From assembly GCF_029407905.1 (NCBI RefSeq), contig NC_073635.1, forward strand, positions 41,841,501 through 41,905,500: DNA of 64,000 bases. Direction: 5' to 3'. Below the pieces are notes generated by a model. That model searched no databases. It worked only from the letters and a program-made list of their open reading frames with translations, and was not told where the DNA came from. Position numbers and translations under genes: made by a program. This DNA is from Bubalus kerabau (lineage: Eukaryota > Chordata > Mammalia > Artiodactyla > Bovidae). Positions 22,382 through 31,660 of this stretch are shown here, piece after piece (position 1 is the first letter of the stretch; the number at the start of each line of letters is the position of its first letter).

Positions 22382-23308
22382 ATGAAGAGACAGAGGAATA
22401 GCCAGCAGATAAAGGAACAGGATAAATGCCCACCAAACCAAACCAAAGAGGAAGAGATAGGGAATCTACCTGATAAAGAATTCCGAATAATGATAGTGAA
22501 ATTGATCCAAAATCTTGAAATTAAAATGGAATCACAGATAAATAGCCTGGAGGCAAGGATTGAGAAGATGCAAGAAAGGTTTAACAAGGACTTAGAAGAA
22601 ATAAAAAAGAGTCAATATATAATGAATAATGCAATAAGTGAAATTAAAAACACCCTGGAGGCAACAAATAGTAGAATAACAGAGGCAGAAGATAGGATTA
22701 GTGAATTAGAAGATAGAATGGTAGAAATAAATGAATCAGAGAGGATAAAAGAAAAACGAATTAAAAGAAATGAGGACAATCTCAGAGACCTCCAGGACAA
22801 TATTAAACGCTACAACATTCGAATCATAGGGGTCCCAGAAGAAGAAGACAAAAAGAAAGACCATGAGAAAATACTTGAGGAGATAATAGTTGAAAACTTC
22901 CCTAAAATGGGGAAGGAAATAATCACCCAAGTCCAAGAAACCCAGAGAGTCCCAAATAGGATAAACCCAAGGCGAAACACCCCAAGACACATAGTAATCA
23001 AATTAACAAAGATCAAACACAAAGAACAAATATTAAAAGCAGCAAGGGAAAAACAACAAATAACACACAAGGGAATTCCCATAAGGATAACAGCTGATCT
23101 TTCAATAGAAACTCTTCAAGCCAGGAGGGAATGGCAAGACATACTTAAAATGATGAAAGAAAATAATCTACAGCCCAGATTATTGTACCCAGCAAGGATC
23201 TCATTCAAGTATGAAGGAGAAATCAAAAGCTTTTCAGACAAGCAAAAGCTGAGAGAATTCTGCACCACCAAACCAGCTCTCCAACAAATACTAAAGGATA
23301 TTCTCTAG
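22382..23308 (+). CDS. L1 ORF1 protein (RNA-binding chaperone), intact
   Basis: ORF1p coats L1 RNA as a trimer, forms the cytoplasmic L1 ribonucleoprotein and acts as a nucleic-acid chaperone in target-primed reverse transcription. The frame is uninterrupted, 308 residues. A basic, low-complexity N-terminus leads into a long heptad-rich coiled coil (about residues 35-140; 'ITEAEDRISELEDRMVEI' is typical). The RRM begins about residue 144 ('YNIRIIGVPEEE'), followed by a C-terminal domain that includes 'PRHIVIKLTKIKHKEQILKA' and 'FKYEGEIKSFSDKQKLREFC'. The ATG at 22382 directly precedes the typical N-terminus. ORF2 starts 51 bp after the stop, as in other mammalian L1s. Codon use is A-rich on the sense strand. 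Whether it is expressed cannot be told from sequence. Confidence 0.95.
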   Translation: MKRQRNSQQIKEQDKCPPNQTKEEEIGNLPDKEFRIMIVKLIQNLEIKMESQINSLEARIEKMQERFNKDLEEIKKSQYIMNNAISEIKNTLEATNSRITEAEDRISELEDRMVEINESERIKEKRIKRNEDNLRDLQDNIKRYNIRIIGVPEEEDKKKDHEKILEEIIVENFPKMGKEIITQVQETQRVPNRINPRRNTPRHIVIKLTKIKHKEQILKAAREKQQITHKGIPIRITADLSIETLQARREWQDILKMMKENNLQPRLLYPARISFKYEGEIKSFSDKQKLREFCTTKPALQQILKDIL

Positions 23309-23359
23309 ACAGGAAACACAAAAATTGTGTATAAATTCGAACCCAAAACAATAAAGTAA

Positions 23360-26300
23360 ATGGCAACGGGGTCATACTTATCAGTAATTACCTTAAACGT
23401 AAATGGGTTGAATGCCCCAACCAAAAGACAAAGACTGGCTGAATGGATACAAAAACAAGACCCCTGCATATGTTGTCTACAAGAGACCCACCTCAAAACA
23501 GGGGACACATACAGACTGAAAGTGAAGGGCTGGAAAAAGATTTTCCATGCGAATAGGGACCAAAAGAAAGCAGGAGTAGCAATACTCATATCAGATAAAA
23601 TAGACTTTAAAACAAAGACTGTGAAAAGAGACAAAGATGGTCACTACATAATGATCAAAGGATCAATCCAAGAAGAAGATATAACAATTATAAATATATA
23701 TGCACCCAACACGGGAGCACCGCAGTATGTAAGACAAATGCTAACAAGTATGAAAGAAGAAATTAACAATAACACAATAATAGTGGGAGACTTTAATACC
23801 CCACTCACACCTATGGATAGATCAACTAAACAGAAAATTAACAAGGAAACACAAACTTTAAACGATACAATAGACCAGTTAGACCTAATTGATATCTATA
23901 GGACATTTCATCCCAAAACAATGAATTTCACCTTCTTCTCAAGCGCACATGGAACCTTCTCCAGGATAGATCACATCCTGGGCCATAAAGCTAGCCTTGG
24001 TAAATTCAAAAAAATAGAAATCATTCCAAGCATCTTTTCTGACCACAATGCAGTAAGATTAGATCTCAATTACAGGAGAAAAACTATTAAAAAATCCAAC
24101 ATATGGAGGCTGAACAACACGCTGCTGAATAACCAACAAATCACAGAAGAAATCAAAAAAGAAATCAAAATTTGCATAGAAACGAATGAAAATGAAAACA
24201 CAACAACCCAAAACCTGTGGGACACGGTAAAAGCAGTCCTAAGGGGAAAGTTCATAGCAATACAGGCACACCTCAAGAAACAAGAAAAAAGTCAAATAAA
24301 TAACCTAACTCTACACCTAAAGCAACTAGAAAAGGAAGAAATGAAGAACCCCAGGGTTAGTAGAAGGAAAGAAATCTTAAAAATTAGAGCAGAAATAAAT
24401 GCAAAAGAAACAAAAGAGACCATAGCAAAAATCAACAAAACCAAAAGCTGGTTCTTTGAAAGGATAAATAAAATTGACAAACCATTAGCCAGACTCATCA
24501 AGAAACAAAGGGAGAAAAATCAAATCAATAAAATTAGAAATGAAAATGGAGAGATCACAACAGACAACACAGAAATACAAAGGATCATAAGAGACTACTA
24601 TCAACAATTATATGCCAATAAAATGGACAACGTGGAAGAAATGGACAAATTCTTAGAAAAGTACAACTTTCCAAAACTCGATCAGGAAGAAATAGAAAAT
24701 CTTAACAGACCCATCACAAGCACGGAAATTGAAACTGTAATCAAAAATCTTCCAGCAAACAAAAGCCCAGGTCCAGACGGCTTCACAGCTGAATTCTACC
24801 AAAAATTTAGAGAAGAGCTAACACCTATCCTGCTCAAACTCTTCCAGAAAATGCAGAGGATGGTAAACTTCCAAACTCATTCTATGAGGCCACCATCACC
24901 CTAATACCAAAACCTGACAAAGATCCCACAAAAAAAGAAAACTACAGGCCAATATCACTGATGAACATAGATGCAAAAATCCTTAACAAAATTCTAGCAA
25001 TCAGAATCCAACAACACATTAAAAAGATCATACACCATGACCAAGTGGGCTTTATCCCAGGGATGCAAGGATTCTTCAATATCCGCAAATCAATCAATGT
25101 AATACACCACATTAACAAATTGAAAAATAAAAACCATATGATTATCTCAATAGATGCAGAGAAAGCCTTTGACAAAATTCAACATCCATTTATGATCAAA
25201 ACTCTCCAGAAAGCAGGAATAGAAGGAACCTACCTCAACATAATCAAAGCTATATATGACAAACCCACAGCAAACATTATCCTCAATGGTGAAAAATTGA
25301 AAGCATTTCCTCTAAAGTCAGGAACAAGACAAGGGTGCCCACTTTCACCATTACTATTCAACATAGTTTTGGAAGTTTTGGCCACAGCAATCAGAGCAGA
25401 AAAAGAAATAAAAGGAATCCAAATTGGAAAAGAAGAAGTAAAGCTCTCACTGTTTGCAGATGACATGATCCTCTACATAGAAAACCCTAAAGACTCCACC
25501 AGAAAATTACTAGAACTAATCAATGACTATAGTAAAGTTGCAGGATATAAAATCAACACACAGAAATCCCTTGCATTCCTATACACTAATAATGAGAAAA
25601 CAGAAAGAGAAATTAAGGAAACAATTCCATTCACCATTGCAACGGAAAGAATAAAATACTTAGGAATATATCTACCTAAAGAATCTAAAGACCTATATAT
25701 AGAAAACTATAAAACACTGGTGAAAGAAATCAAAGAGGACACTAACAGATGGAGAAATATACCATGTTCATGGATTGGAAGAATCAATGTAGTGAAAATG
25801 AGTATACTACCCAAAGCAATCTATAGATTCAATGCAATCCCTATCAAGCTACCAACAGCATTCTTCACAGAGCTAGAACAAATAATTTCACAATTTGTAT
25901 GGAAAAACAAAAAAACCTCGAATAGCCAAAGCGATCTTGAGAAAGAAGAATGGAACTGGAGGAATCAACCTACCTGACTTCAGGCTCTACTACAAAGCCA
26001 CAGTTATCAAGACAGTATGGTACTGGCACAAAGACAGAAATATAGATCAATGGAACAAAATAGAAAGCCCAGAGATAAATCCACGCACATATGGACACCT
26101 TATCTTCGACAAAGGAGGCAAGAACATACAATGGATTAAAGACAATCTCTTTAACAAGTGGTGCTGGGAACTCTGGTCAACCACTTGTAAAAGAATGAAA
26201 CTAGAACACTTTCTAACACCATACACAAAAATAAACTCAAAATGGATTAAAGATCTAAACGTAAGACCAGAAACTATAAAACTCCTAGAGGAGAACATAG

Positions 26301-27178
26301 GCAAAACACTCTCTGACATACATCACAGCAGGATCCTCTATGACCCACCTCCCAGAATATTGGAAATAAAAGCAAAAATAAACAAATGGGACCTAATTAA
26401 CCTTAAAAGCTTCTGCACATCAAAGGAAACTATTAGCAAGGTGAAAAGACAGCCTTCAGAATGGGAGAAGATAATAGCAAATGAAGCAACTGACAAACAA
26501 CTAATCTCGAGAATATACAAGCAACTCCTACAGCTCAACTCCAGAAAAATAAATGACCCAATCAAAAAATGGGCCAAAGAACTAAATAGACATTTCTCCA
26601 AAGAAGACATAAAGATGGCTAACAAACACATGAAAAGATGCTCAACATCACTCATTATCAGAGAAATGCAAATCAAAACCACTATGAGGTACCATTTCAC
26701 ACCAGTCAGAATGGCTGCGATCCAAAAGTCTACAAGCAATAAATGCTGGAGAGGGTGTGGAGAAAAGGGAACCCTCTTACACTGTTGGTGGGAATGCAAA
26801 CTAGTGCAGCCACTATGGAGAACAGTGTGGAGATTCCTTAAAAAACTGGAAATAGACATGCCTTATGATCCAGCAATCCCACTGCTGGGCATACACACTG
26901 AGAAAACCAGAAGGGAAAGAGACACGAGTACCCCAATGTTCATCGCAGCACTGTTTACAATAGCCAGGACATGGAAGCAACCTAGACGTCCATCAGCAGA
27001 TGAATGGATAAGAAAGCTGTGGTACATATACACAATGGAGTATTATTCAGCCATTAAAAAGAATACATTTGAATCAGTTCTAATGAGGTGGATGAAACTG
27101 GAGCCTATTATACAGAGTGAAGTAAGCCAGAAAGAAAAACACCAATACAGTATACTAACGCATATATATGGAATTTAG
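23360..27178 (+). pseudogene. L1 ORF2 (endonuclease / reverse transcriptase) with two single-base frameshifts
   Basis: ORF2p nicks target DNA (APE-type endonuclease) and reverse-transcribes L1 RNA from the nick. The endonuclease is open from 23360: 'LNVNGLN', 'QETHLK', 'INIYAPN', 'GDFNTP', 'RIDHIL' and 'SDHNAV' carry the expected catalytic residues. A one-base deletion at about 24852 shifts the frame. The next frame carries the RT ('ISIDAEKAFDKI', 'SGTRQGCPLSPLLFNIVLEV', catalytic 'SLFADDMILY' with FADD at 25453-25464). One extra A in the run at 25909-25915 returns to the starting frame for the C-terminal domain, with 'CWRGCGEKGTLLHCWWEC' at 26744-26797. Apart from these two opposite changes, the span holds no stop (about 1,270 codons). 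As read here the protein ends at 24904 within the RT region, so autonomous activity is not expected unless one change is an assembly error. Confidence 0.95.
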
Positions 27179-27543
27179 AAAGATGGTAACAATAACCCTG
27201 TGTACGAGACAGCAAAAGAGACACTGATGTATAGAACAGTCTTATGGACTCTGTGGGAGAGGGAGAGGGGGGGAAGATTTGGGAGAATGGCATTGAAACA
27301 TGTAAATATCATGTATGAAATGAGTTGCCAGTCCAGGTTCGATGCACGATACTGGATGCTTGGGGCTGGTGCACTGGGACGACCCAGAGGGATGGAATGG
27401 GGAGGGAGGAGGGAGGAGGGTTCAGGATGGGGAACACATGTATACCTGTGGCGGATTCATTTTGATATTTGGCAAATCTAATACAGTTATGTAAAGTTTA
27501 AAAATAAAATAAAATTAAAAAAAAAAAAAAGAAAAAAAAAAAA

Positions 27544-27569
27544 TAAAATATCTATAATATAAAATGCAT

Positions 27570-27572
<3 letters not shown>
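27544..27572 (+). other. 29-bp segment between two poly-A tracts: probable L1 3' transduction
   Basis: Between the A-rich tail at 27517-27543 and the pure A run at 27573-27601 lies a non-L1 segment containing 'atctataatataaaatgcat'. The target-site duplication lies after the second A run, so the segment was carried in with the L1. This is what read-through past the element's own poly-A site and use of a downstream site gives. Confidence 0.75.
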
Positions 27573-27603
<31 letters not shown>

Positions 27604-27607
27604 ATAG

Positions 27608-27840
27608 CAATGGGTAACTTCAATACATCTCTCAGTAATTGATAAGAAAATGTAAAAGAAAATTGCCAGCAAAAAAATAGAAAGTTTGTGCAACTTCAGT
27701 TTGGTATCTAACCTAGTTGACTGTGTAACATTGTATTCAACAATGATAGACATATATGTTTTGCAGGAATACATGGGACAATTACCAAAATTGAATTTGT
27801 GTGCGGCCATAGATCAAGTCTTAAAAATCTTACAAATAGA
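27608..27840 (+). mobile_element. Ancient L1M ORF2 fragment, right part
   Basis: This continues the fragment ending at 17111. 'gcaatgggtaacttcaatac' corresponds to the ORF2 'GDFNT' region, and 'ggaatacatgggacaattac' followed by 'caaaattgaatttgtg' to the part that reads 'SAHGTFSRIDHIL' in the young copy. It is heavily mutated, far older than the two L1s that split it. Confidence 0.65.
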
Positions 27841-27889
27841 GACATCATAGAGATAATGTATTTTGGTTTATCATGCAACTGAGCTAGAA

Positions 27890-28000
27890 TATTTCTGTTA
27901 CTACCACTACCTCCATCACTACTATTACTGCAAATACTACTGTATATCATTATCACTATTATCATTATCATTACTATTAATACTAATACAATGAAAATAA
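27890..28000. repeat. Degenerate trinucleotide-rich tract
   Basis: Imperfect (ACT/ATT)n-like repeats from about 27897 ('ctaccactacctccatcact') to about 27985 ('cattactattaatactaata'). Confidence 0.7.
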
Positions 28001-28092
28001 ATAAATCTATCAAATTTCACTCACTTTGAAATTTAATACATTTCAATCTCACTGATGAGTCAAGAAATCAAAATATAATTTAGAAGACATTA

Positions 28093-29719
28093 TTTGTTGT
28101 TGTTCAGTCCCCCAGTTGTGTCCAACTCTTTGTGACCCCATGGATTGCAGCACATCTGCTGAAACTTGCTCAAACTCATGTCCATTGAGTTGGTGATGCC
28201 ATCCAACCTTCTCATCCTCCTCACCCCTTCTCCTCTGGCCTTCAATCTTTGTCAGCATCAGGGTCTTTTCTAATGAGTCAGCTCTTGGCATCAGGTGGTC
28301 AAAGTATTGGAGCTTCAACTTCAACATCAGTCCTTCCAGTGAATATTCAGTATTGATTTCCTTTAAGATTAACTAATTGGATCCCCTTCCAGTCCAAAGG
28401 ACTCTCAAGCGTCTTATCCAACACTACAGTTCAAAAGCATCAATTCTTCAGTGCTCAACCTTCTTTATGATCCAACTCTCACATCCATACATGGCACTGC
28501 AAAAAACCATAGCTTTGACTAGATGGACCTTTGTTGGTAAAGTAATGTCTCTGCTTTTTAATATGCTGTTGAGGACTGTGAGAGCTTTTCTTCCAAGGAG
28601 TAAGTGTCTTTTAATTTCATGGCTGCACTCACCATCTCCAGTGATTTTGGGATACAAGAAAAGAAAGTCTGTTACTGTTTCCATTGTTTCCCCATCTGTT
28701 TGCCATGAAGTGAAGGGACTGGATGCCATCGTCTTGGCTTTTTGAATATTTAATTTTAAGCCAGCTTTTTTACTCTCCTCTTTTACTTTCATCAAGAGAC
28801 TCTTTAGTTCTTCTTTGCTTTCTACCGTAAGGGTGGTGTCATCTGCATATCTGAGGTTATTGATATTTCTCCAAGCATTCTTGTTTCCAGCTTGTGTTTC
28901 ATTCACCCTGGCATTTCACCTGATGTACTCTGCTTATAAATTAAATAAGCAGGGTGACAATATATAGCCTTGATATACTCCTTTTCGAACTTTGAACTAG
29001 TCTGATGTTCCATGTCTGGTTCTAACTGTTGCTTCTTGACTTGCATTCAGGTTTCTCAGGAGGCAGGGAGATGGTCTGGTATTCCCATCTTTTTAAGAAT
29101 TTTCCAGTTTGCTCTGATTCACACACTCAAAGGCTTTAGCGCAGTCAACGAAGCAGATGCTTTTCTGGAATTCTCTTGCTTTTTCTATGATCCAATGGAT
29201 ATTAGCAATTTGATATGTGGTTCCTCTGTCTTTTCTAAATCCAGCTTGAACATCTGGAAATTCTTGGTTCATGTACTGTTAAAGGCTAGCTTGGAGAATT
29301 TTGAGCATAATATTGCTATCATGTGAAATGAGTGCAATTGTGTGGGAACTTGAATGTTCTTTCACATTGCCGTACTTTGGGATTGGAATGAAAACTGACC
29401 TTTTCCAGTCCTGTGGCCACTGCTGAGTTTTCCAATTTGCTGGCATATTGAGTGCAGCACTTTGACAGCATCCTCTTTTAGGGTTTGAAATAGCTCAGGT
29501 TGTATTCTATTACCTTCATTCTTGTTGTTCACCTTGATACTTCTTAAGTCCCACTTGACTTTGCATTCCAAGATATCTGGTTCTACATGAATGATTACAG
29601 CATCATGGTTATCTGGGTCATTAAGATCTTTTTTTGTATAGTTCTATATATTCTTGCCACCTCTTCTTAATATCTTCTGCTTCTGTTAGGTCCATGCCAT
29701 TTCTGTCCTTTATTATGTA
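28093..29719 (-). pseudogene. BovB LINE (antisense, about 1.6 kb), decayed RT
   Basis: The 3' end is at the left (TTGTTGTTGTTCAG) and the element extends upstream into the linker before the RT domain near 29719. The antisense frame 28448-28906 retains the RT palm as 'NINNLRYADDTTLTVESKEE', with catalytic YADD, and the thumb that follows it ('SKEELKSLLMKVKEESKKAG'). Stops and frameshifts break the rest. 'taatttagaag' at about 28077-28087 and 'taatttaagaag' at 29724-29735 may be a decayed target-site duplication. Confidence 0.9.
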
Positions 29720-29735
29720 AAAGTAATTTAAGAAG

Positions 29736-30154
29736 TAAAATATTATGAAAACATCAATGTGGCTAACATCAAATAATGACCCTCAATAAATGTACTTCTT
29801 CATTCTATAATTTCTTATCTCCCTGGGAATCCATCATTGCTACCCTTAGAAAGATTCTATTTCTCTCTTCCTTTTTTTATCTGGACAGTTTTCTTTTGGT
29901 AGCTATTCTTAAAGACGACCCACAATGAACTATATCTCCCAGTTATCAAACTTCTGTGTAGACTCTTCTACATTGAATCTGGAGGGCTGTGTGTTTGTTG
30001 CATCCAGTATAATGTAAAAAATAACACTTTTAACAGTTTTAGATTTATACTTTACAAAAGCCAAAACACTTCCCTTTAAGTAATTTTTGAGAGTTTGAGC
30101 TGTTCTATAAGAACTTTAGCTATTATACTTTAAGAGATCATGTAGAAAAACAAT
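29736..30154. other. Unassigned sequence
   Basis: No gene or family recognised. Word content near 29920-30000 is more balanced than the AT-rich surroundings, and an old DNA transposon or LTR remnant is possible but not supported. Confidence 0.4.
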
Positions 30155-30243
30155 GTTATGTGGCAGCCTGGATGCAAGGGGAGTTTGGAGGAAAATGGAT
30201 ACATGCATATGTTTGGCTGAGTCTCTTTGTTGTTCACCTGAAA
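30155..30243 (+). mobile_element. L1 3' end, left part
   Basis: 'acatgcatatgtttggctga' followed by 'gtctctttgttgttcacctg' is the 3' UTR end of a ruminant/artiodactyl L1. It stops at CTGAAA (30238-30243) and resumes with CTGAAACTATCAAAACATTG at 31585, so the intervening 1341 bp are an insertion. Confidence 0.8.
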
Positions 30244-30334
30244 TTCCAGGAGCCAGCATATTGCATATTGAGTGCAGCACTTTCCACAGCATCATCTTTC
30301 AGGATCTGGAATAGCTCAACTGGAATTCTATCAC
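30244..30334. mobile_element. LTR-start-like 14-mer plus antisense BovB fragment inside the ERV insertion
   Basis: 30244-30257 (ttccaggagccagc) closely matches the first 14 bases of the LTR at 30335-30348 (tgccgggagccagc). Between them, 30258-30334 is antisense BovB RT-region sequence ('ttgagtgcagcactttccac', 'atagctcaactggaattcta'), recognisable by comparison with 29450-29520. Both parts lie between the CTGAAA target-site duplications, so they belong to the inserted element rather than to the target. Confidence 0.7.
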
Positions 30335-31584
30335 TGCCGGGAGCCAGCGTGAAGAACTCCGCCCATGGCAAAGGTCATGAGGAAGGAGGCTCGGCATATG
30401 CAAAGGCGGGATCGAGCCTCAGGAGTCCCCCTGGAAATTCTCGAGCATCTACCCCCAAAACCAGAGTCTGCCTACTTTCTGCTTTGTGCTTTCACCTACA
30501 CCTCTGACTTTACGGGGGGCTGTCCTCCACTATCTCTCTCTGAAAAAAGAGTTAGCTTACAGCTCCAGTTAATAATTCCTGAGTGTGACAGTGTTTCAAC
30601 CTACAAACTCCTTTGGAAATCCTCTAGCCTGCCTGAATAGGTTTTTCTGGCCACATGTGATTGTTCAGAGCCTCCCAACTGTGAGAGGCAGGAGATGTTC
30701 TAAACTGTCTAAACACAGATTCCTTTGAGTAGTTAAAAGATTGATTAGAAATTGTATTGGTGAAGGGCTTTTCACTTATTGGGCCAATGTTTGCTGCTAA
30801 GTCTCCATACCCCTTACCTACTGTGTCCTTGGCAGTGTATTGATTGATATAATGGGTGTATAGAAATGTAAGTAGTAGCCTCAATGTTTGTAACCTTGGA
30901 CCCTTGAGTTAATTCTTTTCTTGATTGAGCCCACCTCACCTTTGCCCTATAGGAATGCAGCTGTGTCCAATGCTTTTTTGGAGGCTGGTGCCTGACTTTA
31001 GAATAATCACCTTTAGAGAAAAATAAGTTTCTTAAAGTATTAACAGGCCTCCTGGCCAGAAGATGATGTAAATCACCTGAACTTTTGCATATGATAAGTT
31101 TGGAAGCCTGGCTTCGATTTGGACCAGGAACTGCTGTCCTTGCATGACTCCACCCCTTCCCCCATTATCCTCTATGCACAACTTAAGGTATAAAACTACT
31201 TTGGAAAATAAAGTACGCCCCTTTTTTGTTCACTGAAATTTGGTCTCCCCATGTCGTTCTTTCTTTCACCTTCTGGCTGAATTTTTCCTCTGAGGTGGGG
31301 AAGCTCGTCAAGCCTACTAATTTTGCCTGGGCTTCTAAGATCTGACCGGGGAGGCCTTAGTGTCTCCTCTCCTTTGGGAGAACGGGAGGATGCCTGTGGC
31401 CTTCGTAGGTGACGTTAATTCCCTGCTTTGGAATTTTATTCAGCCGCTTTTCTCCACTGAATTTCCTCACTGAGCTATCCTCATTTTATTACTCCTTATA
31501 TCTTTGATAAATATTTAAATAAATAGGTCGCCTACACCGTCTCTCCTTTGAATACCCTGGATCAGCCGGGGCTGGACCCCAGCA
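30335..31584 (+). mobile_element. Solo LTR of a ruminant class II-type endogenous retrovirus
   Basis: A 1250-bp LTR with TG...CA ends. A TATA-like 'ggtataaaac' lies at 31187-31196 and a poly-A signal AATAAA at 31207-31212, giving the expected U3-R-U5 order. The flanking CTGAAA (30238-30243 and 31585-31590) is a 6-bp target-site duplication, usual for class II (ERV-K-like) integrases. No primer-binding site or internal genes follow, so this is a solo LTR. I believe it belongs to the bovine ERV2/BTLTR1-type LTRs, from memory. Short frames inside (30160-30640) are not viral genes. Confidence 0.85.
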
Positions 31585-31660
31585 CTGAAACTATCAAAAC
31601 ATTGTTAATTGGCTATATTCCAATAAAAAATAAAAAGTTTAAAATTTAAAAAAAAGTAAA
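31585..31660 (+). mobile_element. L1 3' end, right part
   Basis: 'ctgaaactatcaaaacattg' followed by 'ttaattggctatattccaat' and an A-rich tail is the terminal piece of the L1 interrupted at 30243. Confidence 0.85.

Larger units (their letters stand above)
19150..27601 (+). mobile_element. Full-length young L1 (bovine type, about 8.4 kb)
   Basis: The element begins 'ggggaggagccaagatggcg', has a 3.2 kb 5' UTR, ORF1 (22382-23308), ORF2 (23360-27178), a 3' UTR and two A-rich tails (27517-27543 and 27573-27601). Its length to the first tail, about 8.4 kb, agrees with full-length bovine L1. It is flanked by A(n)CTATAG on the left (19131-19149) and the same on the right (ending 27607), a duplication of up to 19 bp. 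The target was the poly-A tail of an older 5'-inverted L1. Undecayed CpG in the 5' UTR and a pure 29-base A run suggest a recent insertion. Confidence 0.95.

Noticed and set aside
30160..30640. Frames of 115 and 91 codons over the L1 end and LTR
   Set aside because: They cross the junction of three unrelated repeats (L1 end, BovB fragment, LTR). No viral protein motif is visible.
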